DNA of 31,777 bases from Colivivens sp963626085 (GTDB taxonomy: Bacteria > Bacteroidota > Bacteroidia > Bacteroidales > Bacteroidaceae): positions 1-31,777 of the forward strand of contig CAVFVJ010000044.1 of NCBI GenBank assembly GCA_963626085.1, read 5' to 3'. The position numbers and the translations under genes were made by a program. The first letter of the stretch is position 1. Every line of letters starts with the position of its first letter. The notes below the pieces were generated by a model, which saw only the letters and a list, made by a program, of their open reading frames with translations, was not told the origin of the DNA and made no database searches. Of this stretch, positions 1 to 8,254 are shown piece by piece.

Positions 1-8
1 GCAGAATG

Positions 9-1334
9 TCATTTTCCCACGCAAAACGATCTAAAAATATTATGAAGCGTATCCTCGCTCGTCACCTCCCCTACTATCTCCGCAAGAGCGTCCGTACACT
101 CATGTAAGTCCATGGCGACGATGTCGCCCGACACACCATTCTTCAGTTGTTGTTCCACACAGCGTATCGCCTTCTGCGCCCTACGCAGAGCCTCAACATG
201 GCGTACATTGGTAATGATGATATCTGAACAGGACACATCGACTATCCCAGCTGCATCAACAAGCATCTGTTCCAACTCATCAATACCAAGTCCATGTTTC
301 GCACTTATCGCAACACGGTCATTACCAAGTCTGCCCACTGACAGTCCACTGACATCTGCCTTATTGTAGACGCGGATTACATGCTTACCATCCAGCCGTG
401 CTTGGTCGGGCAGAGCGAAACTGTCTGACACGCCTAAATCTGTCACTAGCAATACAATCTCCGCATCCCTCGCCTTCTGCCATGAACGCTCGATACCCAG
501 TCGTTCCACACAATCATCAGTCTCACGGATTCCTGCAGTGTCGATAAAACGAAACAATATGCCTTGCAGACTGACAGTATCTTCTATAGAGTCGCGAGTA
601 GTGCCATGGACATCGCTGACTATTGCCTTGTCATCGTGCAACAGACAATTGAGCAAGGTACTCTTGCCCACGTTGGTCTCGCCTATAATAGCCACCGGCA
701 CACCATTCTTGATGGCATTGCCCTGACGGAAAGAGTCTACAAGGCGACTGACTGCCCTGTCTATGTCTGAGGCAAGGTCAAGCAGTTGTTTGCGGTCCGC
801 AAACTCCACATCCTCTTCGCTGAAGTCCAGTTCGAGTTCGAGCAACGAGGTCATCTTCAACAGTCTCTCGCGCAACATGCGTAATTCACCGCTGAAACCT
901 CCACGCATCTGACTCATGGCGACACGGTGAGCTGCCGCATTAGAAGCCGCAATAAGATCTGCTACCGCTTCTGCCTGACTCAAGTCCATCTTGCCGTTCA
1001 AGAACGCTCTTTGTGTGTATTCTCCCGGACGTGCCATCACACAGCCCTCAGACATCAACCGCGACATGATGCCCTGCATGATAAACGCAGAACCATGACA
1101 CATTATCTCCGTAGAGTCCTCACCCGTGTAGGAGTGAGGTGCGCGGTACACTATCACCAGCACATCATCGAGGTTTGGAATCTCTCCATAGTGAAGCGAA
1201 TAGCCATGAGCATCAACAAGTGGAGTCCGCCCGCGGAATATACGGTCGGTAATCTCTATAGCCCTTTCCCCCGATACTCTAACGATGCCTACCGCCCCAC
1301 CTGGGGCTGTGGAATTGGCACAAATAGTCTGCAT
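9..1334 (-). CDS. mnmE: tRNA uridine-5-carboxymethylaminomethyl modification GTPase MnmE
   Basis: MnmE, with MnmG, installs the cmnm5 modification at wobble U34 of certain tRNAs; it is a cytoplasmic, potassium-dependent dimeric GTPase. The 441-aa protein shows the N-terminal tetrahydrofolate-binding domain (opening TICANSTAPGGAVGIVRVSG), a helical middle domain and an inserted G domain. Visible GTPase motifs are G1 GETNVGKS (residues 218-225), G2 GTTRD (244-248), G3 DTAG (265-268) and G4 NKAD (324-327). It ends in CVGK, matching the family's catalytic C-terminal C-[IVL]-G-K box, so the gene is complete although it stops 9 bases from the window edge. Length is slightly below the usual 450-465 aa. 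It is transcribed away from the GH27 gene, with a TAnnTTTG box about 30 bases upstream. The identification is secure. Confidence 0.97.
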   Translation of the reverse strand: MQTICANSTAPGGAVGIVRVSGERAIEITDRIFRGRTPLVDAHGYSLHYGEIPNLDDVLVIVYRAPHSYTGEDSTEIMCHGSAFIMQGIMSRLMSEGCVMARPGEYTQRAFLNGKMDLSQAEAVADLIAASNAAAHRVAMSQMRGGFSGELRMLRERLLKMTSLLELELDFSEEDVEFADRKQLLDLASDIDRAVSRLVDSFRQGNAIKNGVPVAIIGETNVGKSTLLNCLLHDDKAIVSDVHGTTRDSIEDTVSLQGILFRFIDTAGIRETDDCVERLGIERSWQKARDAEIVLLVTDLGVSDSFALPDQARLDGKHVIRVYNKADVSGLSVGRLGNDRVAISAKHGLGIDELEQMLVDAAGIVDVSCSDIIITNVRHVEALRRAQKAIRCVEQQLKNGVSGDIVAMDLHECTDALAEIVGEVTSEDTLHNIFRSFCVGK

Positions 1335-1363
1335 ATCCTATGTGATTTTTACTAATTTCCCTG

Positions 1364-1371
1364 CAAATTTA
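1364..1371 (-). promoter_or_regulatory. Putative -7 promoter element for mnmE
   Basis: On the minus strand this reads TAAATTTG, an exact match to the Bacteroidota -7 consensus TAnnTTTG, 29 bases before the mnmE ATG. No convincing TTTG -33 box lies about 19 bases further upstream. It lies back-to-back with the plus-strand box for the GH27 gene, 23 bases away. Confidence 0.6.
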
Positions 1372-1394
1372 GCATGAACCGACCGAATAATGAC

Positions 1395-1402
1395 TAACTT
1401 TG
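1395..1402 (+). promoter_or_regulatory. Putative -7 promoter element for the GH27 gene
   Basis: TAACTTTG matches the Bacteroidota -7 consensus TAnnTTTG and lies 20 bases before the ATG at 1423. An earlier in-frame ATG at 1390 lies upstream of this box, so a transcript from here could not use it. This supports the 1423 start, which also places a signal peptide at the N terminus. Confidence 0.65.
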
Positions 1403-1422
1403 CACGACAAAACCACTTTATT

Positions 1423-3168
1423 ATGAATAAATTCTTTTTTACAGTCACCATTATGCTAATGGCAGTATGCGCAAAAGCACAGACACTCTCAGAGAACGGC
1501 CCGACGATGGGCTGGAGCTCGTGGAACACCTACGGGTTCAAGATCAGCGAGTCAATAATCAAGAGTCAGGCAGACGCCATGGTCAGCAACGGGTTCACTG
1601 ACGTGGGCTACAAATACATCAACATCGACGACGGGTTCTTCGGCGGACGAGACGAGGACGGGCACCTTCTCATCCACCCTACCCGATTCCCCAACGGGAT
1701 GAAACCAGTAGTAGACTACATCCACAGCAAGGGACTGAAAGCAGGCATCTATTCTGATGCAGGACACAATACCTGCGCCTCCTACTTCGGCGGTGACACT
1801 ATCGGGATTGGAGTGGGGCTATACTGCCACGACGAGGAGGACACACAGCTCTACTTCGGCGATCTCGGTTTCGACTTCATTAAAGTGGACTTCTGCGGCG
1901 GTTCGCCATACCACAACAAAGACAAACTCGACTTGCCGGAGGAAGAGCGTTACCGTGCCATCTGGAACGCCATACAGAAGACAGGACGCACGGACGTGAG
2001 AATGAACGTGTGCAGGTGGGCGTACCCCGGTACATGGGTCAACGACGTGTCAACGAGCTGGCGCACTACAGGCGACATCTACTGTCACTGGAACTCCGTG
2101 AAGTCCATCCTGAAGGAGAACTTCTACCTGTCAGCCTACTCCAGTGAAGGCAAGTACAACGACATGGACATGCTGGAAGTAGGCAGGGGGATGACAACCG
2201 AGGAAGACAAGACACACTTTGGCATGTGGTGCATGATGAACTCGCCACTGCTCATCGGCTGTGACATGAGCACCGTCAGCCAGACGGCACGCGACCTGAT
2301 GTGCAACACCGAACTCATAGCACTCAACCAAGACACCCTGTTCCAGCAGGCATACGTGGTCAAGAGGAGCGGAGAGACCTACATCCTCGTGAGGGACATC
2401 GAACAACGCCACAGCGGTGTCCGTGCCGTAGCGTTGGTGAACCTCGGTGACGCGACCAAGAAGATCACACTCAACTTCTCCGACATTGACCTTGGCGGTG
2501 ATGTCAAGATGAGAGATTTGCTCCTGAAGAAAGACTTCGGCACGAGAAACTGCAGCTACTCCGTAATGGTACTGCCCCACTCCACCCGCATCTTCCGTCT
2601 CGAAGCAGAGGAACGTTATGAGCAGACCGTCTACGAAGCAGAAAACGCCTATATCACGGCCTATCAGGAGTTGACGAACAACCAGACAGCACCGTCAGGT
2701 ATCTATACCGAAGACGATGCCTGCTCTGGCGGAGCCAAGGCGGAATGGCTCGGTAAGAAAGCTACCAACGACCTCATTTGGAAGAATGTATATTCAAAGG
2801 AGGGCGGCAACTATACAATCACTCTCGAATACTTCAGCGGAGAAAATCGCAACGCGACAGTGGAGGTCAACGGCAAGCGCATCGACACCTTCAAGATGAA
2901 TTCAGGCGATTGGGGAATCAAGGCATCCGTATCCTTCAGTGTGGAACTGCAGCCGGGCGACAACATAGTACGCCTTTACAACTCATCCAACTGGATGCCT
3001 AACATCGACTGCATGAGACTACAGTATGACAGTCCGCTGTCCATCAAGTCGCATACCACTCGAACCAAGAGCGGCAAAGCATACAATCTACAGGGAGCAG
3101 AAGTAAAGAATACAGGCAGTCAACGCGGCATCTATATCGTTGACGGTCAAAAACGTTTGTCGATTTGA
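1423..3168 (+). CDS. Secreted GH27 alpha-galactosidase with C-terminal carbohydrate-binding-like domain
   Basis: This enzyme should hydrolyse terminal alpha-galactosides in the periplasm or at the cell surface. From the ATG at 1423 the 581-aa product begins with a signal peptide (residues 1-20, ending AKAQ). A GH27 barrel follows: the MGWSSWNTYG opening, nucleophile Asp156 in KVDFCGG, acid/base Asp218 in WRTTGDI, and YNDMDMLEVG. After a beta-sandwich domain, a CBM35/CBM6-like module starts near YEAENAYI (about residue 405) and includes GGAKAEWLG and a W/N-containing end. The last 40 residues carry a short tail with NLQGAEV and GIYIVDGQK, a pattern seen at the C termini of many secreted Prevotella proteins. 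There is no SusC/SusD pair nearby, so it is not part of an obvious polysaccharide utilisation locus here. An alpha-N-acetylgalactosaminidase specificity within GH27 cannot be excluded. Confidence 0.9.
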   Translation: MNKFFFTVTIMLMAVCAKAQTLSENGPTMGWSSWNTYGFKISESIIKSQADAMVSNGFTDVGYKYINIDDGFFGGRDEDGHLLIHPTRFPNGMKPVVDYIHSKGLKAGIYSDAGHNTCASYFGGDTIGIGVGLYCHDEEDTQLYFGDLGFDFIKVDFCGGSPYHNKDKLDLPEEERYRAIWNAIQKTGRTDVRMNVCRWAYPGTWVNDVSTSWRTTGDIYCHWNSVKSILKENFYLSAYSSEGKYNDMDMLEVGRGMTTEEDKTHFGMWCMMNSPLLIGCDMSTVSQTARDLMCNTELIALNQDTLFQQAYVVKRSGETYILVRDIEQRHSGVRAVALVNLGDATKKITLNFSDIDLGGDVKMRDLLLKKDFGTRNCSYSVMVLPHSTRIFRLEAEERYEQTVYEAENAYITAYQELTNNQTAPSGIYTEDDACSGGAKAEWLGKKATNDLIWKNVYSKEGGNYTITLEYFSGENRNATVEVNGKRIDTFKMNSGDWGIKASVSFSVELQPGDNIVRLYNSSNWMPNIDCMRLQYDSPLSIKSHTTRTKSGKAYNLQGAEVKNTGSQRGIYIVDGQKRLSI

Positions 3169-4172
3169 CACGCGTGACAATCGCTGCAATCACGGTACTG
3201 ATTGCAGTGCTCTTCATCGCAAACCTCTTCCTTGGGGCAATCGACATACCTGCCAGTGAGGTGCTGAAAGTACTCATGGGAGATACGGCAGAGAAAGAGA
3301 GTTGGAACTACATCATCATACAGTCACGACTACCACAAGCGATGACAGCGTTACTCTGCGGAGGGTCATTGGCAGTGTCTGGACTGATGCTGCAAACTGC
3401 CTTCGCCAATCCACTGGCAGGTCCGTCAATCTTGGGAATCAGTAGCGGAGCCAACCTCGGAGTGGCAATCGTGATGTTGGCTGGTGGCGGTATGATAACG
3501 GCTGGAGGTACAAGCATCCCAAGTTTCATGTCTGTGCTCATCGGAGGTTTCGCTGGAGCCATGCTCATAATGTCAATCATACTCAGCCTCTCCACTTTCA
3601 TACACAGTAACCTCATGTTGCTCATCACGGGAATCATGATAGGCTACATGGCATCGTCAGCCATATCCCTGCTCAACTATTTTTCCACTGAAGAAGGAGT
3701 ACATAGTTACATGATATGGGGTATGGGCAACTTTGCAGGAGTGTCCCTACAACAGATGCCACTGTTCGCCACAGTATGTCTCATTGGACTTGCCATCTCC
3801 ATCATGCTCATCAAACCACTCAACGCACTACTCATGGGCAACCAATATGCAGAGAACCTCGGAATCAACATACGCCTCACACGAAACCTGCTGCTCACTG
3901 CCACAGGACTGCTTACTGCAGTCACCACCGCTTTCTGCGGACCAGTGTCGTTCCTTGGATTAGCTGTTCCCCACGTGGCGCGCATGGTGTTACGCACGGA
4001 GAACCACAAGGTGTTGCTACCTGCAACCATACTGTGCGGCAGTGCCGCCGCTCTGCTCTGCAACATACTCTGCACCCTTCCAGGCGAGAAGGGCATCATA
4101 CCACTAAACGTGGTCACGCCACTACTTGGAGCACCCGTAATCATCTACGTGATACTTAAACAACGCCACTGA
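3165..4172 (+). CDS. FecCD/BtuC-type ABC transporter permease (iron-siderophore/cobalamin family), orphan
   Basis: This is an inner-membrane permease of the FecCD family, which imports siderophores, haem or cobalamin together with an ATPase and a binding protein. The roughly 335-aa product is almost entirely hydrophobic. It contains the family signatures SRLPQAMTALLCGGSLAVSG, NPLAGPSILGISSGANLG and FCGPVSFLGLAVPHVARM, and is of normal length. The start is uncertain: the frame opens at 3144 with no ATG; TTG at 3165 overlaps the GH27 stop codon, and GTG at 3174 would give 332 aa starting MTIAAITVLI. Neither a BtuF/FepB-type binding protein nor a BtuD/FepC-type ATPase is adjacent, so partners must be encoded elsewhere. 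The substrate cannot be told from sequence. Its stop codon is part of the following terminator stem. Confidence 0.88.
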   Translation: MTRVTIAAITVLIAVLFIANLFLGAIDIPASEVLKVLMGDTAEKESWNYIIIQSRLPQAMTALLCGGSLAVSGLMLQTAFANPLAGPSILGISSGANLGVAIVMLAGGGMITAGGTSIPSFMSVLIGGFAGAMLIMSIILSLSTFIHSNLMLLITGIMIGYMASSAISLLNYFSTEEGVHSYMIWGMGNFAGVSLQQMPLFATVCLIGLAISIMLIKPLNALLMGNQYAENLGINIRLTRNLLLTATGLLTAVTTAFCGPVSFLGLAVPHVARMVLRTENHKVLLPATILCGSAAALLCNILCTLPGEKGIIPLNVVTPLLGAPVIIYVILKQRH

Positions 4173-4195
4173 CCACTAAGACAGTGGCGTTTTTT
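4162..4195 (+). terminator. Rho-independent terminator after the FecCD permease
   Basis: A perfect 10-bp stem, AACGCCACTG (4162-4171) with CAGTGGCGTT (4182-4191), has a 10-base loop and is followed by a T-run at 4190-4195. The permease stop codon (4170-4172) overlaps the left arm and first loop base. Confidence 0.88.
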
Positions 4196-4239
4196 GTGAG
4201 TTTTACTAAGGGCTGCACACAGGGTACACAAAAAAGTCG

Positions 4240-4247
4240 TATCTTTG
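4240..4247 (+). promoter_or_regulatory. Putative -7 promoter element for prfC
   Basis: TATCTTTG is an exact TAnnTTTG match followed by CAG and, only 4 bases after the box, the prfC ATG at 4252. If transcription starts at the usual distance from this box, the mRNA would be leaderless or nearly so. No TTTG -33 box is visible at normal spacing. Confidence 0.6.
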
Positions 4248-4251
4248 CAGC

Positions 4252-5823
4252 ATGAACGAACAAGAAATCAACAAGAGACGAACATTCGCCATCATCAGCC
4301 ATCCAGATGCAGGAAAGACGACCCTCACGGAAAAGTTGCTGCTCTTCGGAGGACAGATACAAGTGGCGGGAGCTGTAAAATCCAACAAGATAAAGAAAAC
4401 AGCCACATCCGACTGGATGGAGATAGAGAAGCAGAGAGGTATCTCTGTATCCACATCAGTGATGGAGTTCGACTATCGGAACTACAAAGTCAATATCCTC
4501 GACACACCTGGACACCAAGACTTCTGCGAGGACACATTCCGCACACTGACAGCCGTGGACAGCGCAATCATAGTGATTGACGGAGCAAAGGGTGTTGAGG
4601 CGCAGACACGCAAGTTGATGACTGTGTGCCGCATGAGGAAGACACCCGTCATCGTGTTCATCAACAAGATGGACCGTGAAGGACGTGACCCGTTCGACCT
4701 TCTCGACGAGGTAGAGTCTGAACTGCAGATAAGTGTGAGACCACTCTCATGGCCAATCAACCAAGGTCAGCGGTTCAAGGGTGTGTACAATATCTACGAA
4801 CACAACCTCAATCTCTTCACGCCCAACAAACAAATGGTAACAGAAAAGGTGGAAGTGAACATCAACGGCAGTGAACTGGACGAAAAGGTCGGTAAGGAAG
4901 ATGCCGATAAATTACGCGAAGATCTTGACCTGGTGGAGGGCGTGTACTCTGAGTTTGATGTAGAGACATACAGGAGCGGTGAGGTTGCGCCAGTCTTCTT
5001 CGGCTCAGCTCTGAACAACTTCGGAGTACAGGAACTGCTCGACTGTTTCGTTGAGATAGCTCCAAGTCCGCGTCCCACCCAAGCAGAGGAACGACTGGTG
5101 GAGCCAACCGAACCCAAGTTCACAGGTTTCATTTTCAAGATAACAGCCAACATTGACCCTAACCACCGCTCATGTACAGCCTTCTGCAAGGTCTGTTCGG
5201 GCAAGTTCGTGCGCAACGCGCCCTACCAACACGTGAGACAGAACAAGATTGTGCGCTTCTCATCGCCCACACAGTTCATGGCACAAAAGAAGAGTACTAT
5301 TGAAGAGGCATATCCAGGCGACATTGTAGGATTGCCGGACAATGGGGTGTTCAAGATTGGAGACACTCTCACCGAAGGTGAACAGTTGCATTTCAAAGGG
5401 TTACCCAGTTTTTCGCCCGAGATGTTCAAATATATCGACAATGCTGACCCAATGAAAACCAAGCAACTGGCAAAAGGTATCGACCAGTTGATGGATGAAG
5501 GTGTAGCACAAATGTTCGTCAACCAGTTCAACGGACGTAAACTGATAGGTACTGTAGGGCAACTCCAGTTCGAGGTGATACAGTACAGGCTGGAGAATGA
5601 ATACAATGCGCGTTGTCGATGGGAACCAGTGAGTCTCTACAAAGCCTGCTGGATAGAGAGCGATGACGAAGAAGAGTTGGAAGCGTTCAAGAAACGCAAA
5701 TACCAGTACATGGCAAAAGACCGAGATGGCAGGGACGTGTTCCTCGCTGACTCCAACTACGTGCTGCAAATGGCACAAATGGATTTCAAGCATATCAAGT
5801 TTCATTTCACAAGTGAATTCTGA
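4252..5823 (+). CDS. prfC: Peptide chain release factor 3 (RF3)
   Basis: RF3 is a ribosome-dependent GTPase that recycles RF1/RF2 after termination. The 523-aa product matches RF3 along its length. It opens KRRTFAIISHPDAGKTTLTE (G1 P-loop SHPDAGKT), has switch I around QRGISVSTSVM, G3 DTPGHQDF with the catalytic His intact, and G4 NKMD. The start at 4252 fits the family, in which a short tail precedes KRRTFAIISHPD. It is separated from the upstream permease by a terminator and has its own promoter-like box. tsaC follows after 5 bases and the ClC gene 1 base after that, suggesting one transcript. Confidence 0.97.
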   Translation: MNEQEINKRRTFAIISHPDAGKTTLTEKLLLFGGQIQVAGAVKSNKIKKTATSDWMEIEKQRGISVSTSVMEFDYRNYKVNILDTPGHQDFCEDTFRTLTAVDSAIIVIDGAKGVEAQTRKLMTVCRMRKTPVIVFINKMDREGRDPFDLLDEVESELQISVRPLSWPINQGQRFKGVYNIYEHNLNLFTPNKQMVTEKVEVNINGSELDEKVGKEDADKLREDLDLVEGVYSEFDVETYRSGEVAPVFFGSALNNFGVQELLDCFVEIAPSPRPTQAEERLVEPTEPKFTGFIFKITANIDPNHRSCTAFCKVCSGKFVRNAPYQHVRQNKIVRFSSPTQFMAQKKSTIEEAYPGDIVGLPDNGVFKIGDTLTEGEQLHFKGLPSFSPEMFKYIDNADPMKTKQLAKGIDQLMDEGVAQMFVNQFNGRKLIGTVGQLQFEVIQYRLENEYNARCRWEPVSLYKACWIESDDEEELEAFKKRKYQYMAKDRDGRDVFLADSNYVLQMAQMDFKHIKFHFTSEF

Positions 5824-5828
5824 CAACT

Positions 5829-6395
5829 ATGTTACAAGACGAAATAAAGAAAGCGGTGGATGTGATGCGAAAAGGCGGAGTGATACTCTACCCTACCGAC
5901 ACTGTATGGGGCATCGGTTGCGATGCCACCAATCCCGAAGCTGTGAAGAAAGTATACGAGATCAAGCAGCGTGACGACAGCAAAGCACTCATCTGCCTTG
6001 TGGATAGCGACGCACGACTGTCGAGATACGTAAGGAACGTGGCAGACGTGACATGGGATCTCATAGAGCTGTCAACCAAACCACTAACCGTAATCTTCGA
6101 CCAGGCTACAGGACTTGCCCCCAACCTTTTGGCGGAAGATGGCAGTGTGGGAATACGGATTACCAAAGAAGAGTTCTCCAAAGAGCTTTGCTTCAGGTTT
6201 CAAAAACCGATAGTGTCAACCAGTGCAAACTTAAGCGGAGAACCAACGCCACAGACATTCGAAGAGATATCTGACGAAATAAAGGGTGCTGTGGACTACA
6301 TCGTGAAATACAGTAGACAAAGCAAGGAAAAACACCGCCCGTCAAGCATCGTAAAAATTGACGCATCGGGACAGTTCAAGATAATAAGAGACTAA
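5829..6395 (+). CDS. tsaC: L-threonylcarbamoyladenylate synthase (Sua5/YrdC/TsaC family)
   Basis: The predicted enzyme makes threonylcarbamoyl-AMP from threonine, bicarbonate and ATP, the first step of t6A37 formation in ANN-decoding tRNAs. The 188-aa product is a single YrdC domain without the Sua5 C-terminal extension. Diagnostic features are GGVILYPTDTVWGIGCDA near the N terminus, a KQR...K motif (KxR-type substrate-binding residues) and STSANLSGEPTP carrying the SxN motif. These favour TsaC/Sua5 over the YciO subgroup. It starts 5 bases after prfC and ends 1 base before the ClC gene, so the three are likely cotranscribed. Confidence 0.88.
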   Translation: MLQDEIKKAVDVMRKGGVILYPTDTVWGIGCDATNPEAVKKVYEIKQRDDSKALICLVDSDARLSRYVRNVADVTWDLIELSTKPLTVIFDQATGLAPNLLAEDGSVGIRITKEEFSKELCFRFQKPIVSTSANLSGEPTPQTFEEISDEIKGAVDYIVKYSRQSKEKHRPSSIVKIDASGQFKIIRD

Positions 6396-6396
6396 G

Positions 6397-8205
6397 ATGA
6401 CATTTTCATTTCTGAGGCGCGAAGTAACAGTCATCCATCTGATTGCAGGATGGATAAAAGGCAACCGTCCAACCAGGCAGCTCGTATTGATGCTCAGTCT
6501 GGTAGTCGGAATCTGTGCCGGCTTGAGCGCATTCATACTGAAATACATCATCGAACAGATACGTTTTCTGTTGACCAACCACTTCAACCTCTCAGAGACC
6601 AACGGACTATACATGGTCTATCCTGCTGTCGGAATACTGCTGACGATGCTCTTTGTCAAGTACATAGTACGAGGTGACATAAGCCACGGAGTAACCAAAA
6701 TTCTCTATGCCATTTCCCGAAAACGCGCACGGATAAAGTCGCACAACAGATGGACCAGCATTGTAGCCAGTGCCATCACCATCGGTTTTGGCGGTTCGGT
6801 TGGAGCAGAGGCCCCGATTGTGCTGACTGGCTCTGCTTTCGGTTCCAATCTCGGAAAACGGTTCAACCTGCCACCGAACACAATGATGCTGCTTGTGGGA
6901 TGCGGTGCAGCGGGAGCCATAGCCGCCATATTCAAGGCTCCTATAGCAGGAGTGATGTTCGTGCTTGAAGTACTGATGCTCGACCTCAACATGGCATCCT
7001 TGTTGCCATTGCTCGTGACCTGCCTAACGTCGGTCTGCGTCTCGTACGCCCTATACGGCACAGAGCCCATGTTCTCCTTTGAACTCGACAAGGCATTCTC
7101 CAACGACATCATTCCCGGATGTATACTGTTGGGCATTGCATGCGGTCTTGTATCCCTCTATTTCACACGAGCAATGAACTGGTTTGAAGGAATCTTCGCC
7201 AAGTTAGCCAACCCATGGAAGAAATTTGTGGTCGGAGCTGTCGTCCTCGGCATCCTCATATATTTCTTTCCTGCCATGTACGGAGAAGGATACGATGTGA
7301 TTGACCAGCTCATACACAATGCGAGTGCAGACACCGTCATGCACAACACACTGTTCTACGGCAACAACAACACGCTACTCATATACCTCGCACTGGTGTT
7401 GGTGTTCAAAGTGTTCGCCACTACAGCCACTAACGGTGGCGGTGGATGTGGAGGTGTGTTCGCTCCCTCACTTTTCCTCGGTGCGATAGCAGGTTTTATC
7501 TTCGCCCACCTGTGGGACAGTGGACTCATGCTGGAGATGGGAGACGCCGGTTACCTGTCATCAAAGAACTGCACACTCTATGGTATGGCAGGTCTGATGT
7601 CTGGCATCATGCACGCACCGCTTACAGGTATCTTCCTCATCGCAGAACTCACAGGAGGATATGAGTTATTCGTACCGCTCATGATTGTGTCTGTTGCCTC
7701 CTACTTGACTATCAACGTATTTGAGCCGCACAGCATCTATGCCATGCGACTCGCACGCAAGGGTGAACTTATCACGCACGACAAAGACAAAGCCATACTG
7801 ACTATCATCAACCTGAAGTCACAAATAGAGACCGATTTCAAGACTGTCACACCAGAAATGGATTTGGGACAGTTGGTGGGTGTCATCACCAAGGCACACC
7901 GCAATATATTCCCCGTGATTGACAAGAAGGGCAAGTTTCTCGGGGTTGTGTCGCTCGACTCGATAAGGAAATACATCTTCCGTCCAGAACTTTATCACCA
8001 GTACACCGTAGCGGCATTCATGAAAGACCCTCCGGCATTACTCAATACCAACGACACACTAAAAGTGGCGACCGAGAAGTTTGATGAGACCAAGGCTTGG
8101 AACCTTCCAGTGGTAGACAGCAACGGAGTCTTCCTGGGTTTCGTGTCACGTTCTGGGCTGTTCAACTCATACAGGGAGGTACTTGTCACGTTCAGTGCCG
8201 AATAA
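6397..8205 (+). CDS. ClC-family chloride channel/antiporter with C-terminal CBS pair
   Basis: This inner-membrane ClC protein moves chloride, either as a channel or as a Cl-/H+ exchanger. The 602-aa product has a ClC membrane domain up to about residue 455, then a cytoplasmic tandem CBS region (about 465-590) that in this family binds adenine nucleotides and regulates gating. Visible filter motifs are GSVGAEAPIV (residues 133-142), with the gating glutamate at Glu138, and GGGGCGGVFAPSL for the later anion-binding helix. The canonical GxEGP is GAEAP here. The start lies 1 base after the tsaC stop, so translation is probably coupled. Channel versus exchanger cannot be settled from this reading. 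Confidence 0.92.
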   Translation: MTFSFLRREVTVIHLIAGWIKGNRPTRQLVLMLSLVVGICAGLSAFILKYIIEQIRFLLTNHFNLSETNGLYMVYPAVGILLTMLFVKYIVRGDISHGVTKILYAISRKRARIKSHNRWTSIVASAITIGFGGSVGAEAPIVLTGSAFGSNLGKRFNLPPNTMMLLVGCGAAGAIAAIFKAPIAGVMFVLEVLMLDLNMASLLPLLVTCLTSVCVSYALYGTEPMFSFELDKAFSNDIIPGCILLGIACGLVSLYFTRAMNWFEGIFAKLANPWKKFVVGAVVLGILIYFFPAMYGEGYDVIDQLIHNASADTVMHNTLFYGNNNTLLIYLALVLVFKVFATTATNGGGGCGGVFAPSLFLGAIAGFIFAHLWDSGLMLEMGDAGYLSSKNCTLYGMAGLMSGIMHAPLTGIFLIAELTGGYELFVPLMIVSVASYLTINVFEPHSIYAMRLARKGELITHDKDKAILTIINLKSQIETDFKTVTPEMDLGQLVGVITKAHRNIFPVIDKKGKFLGVVSLDSIRKYIFRPELYHQYTVAAFMKDPPALLNTNDTLKVATEKFDETKAWNLPVVDSNGVFLGFVSRSGLFNSYREVLVTFSAE

Positions 8206-8254
8206 GCAAATAGTATCAGTGGGCATGCATATATATAATAAGGTATAGCATAAA

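Noticed and set aside
1390..1422. Earlier in-frame ATG for the GH27 gene
   Set aside because: It would place the TAACTTTG promoter box inside the coding region and bury the signal peptide behind eleven residues; the 1423 start is cleaner.
8205..8254. AT-rich gcatgcatatatataataagg between the ClC gene and fmt as a promoter
   Set aside because: No TAnnTTTG box is present, and AT-richness alone is not evidence in this group.
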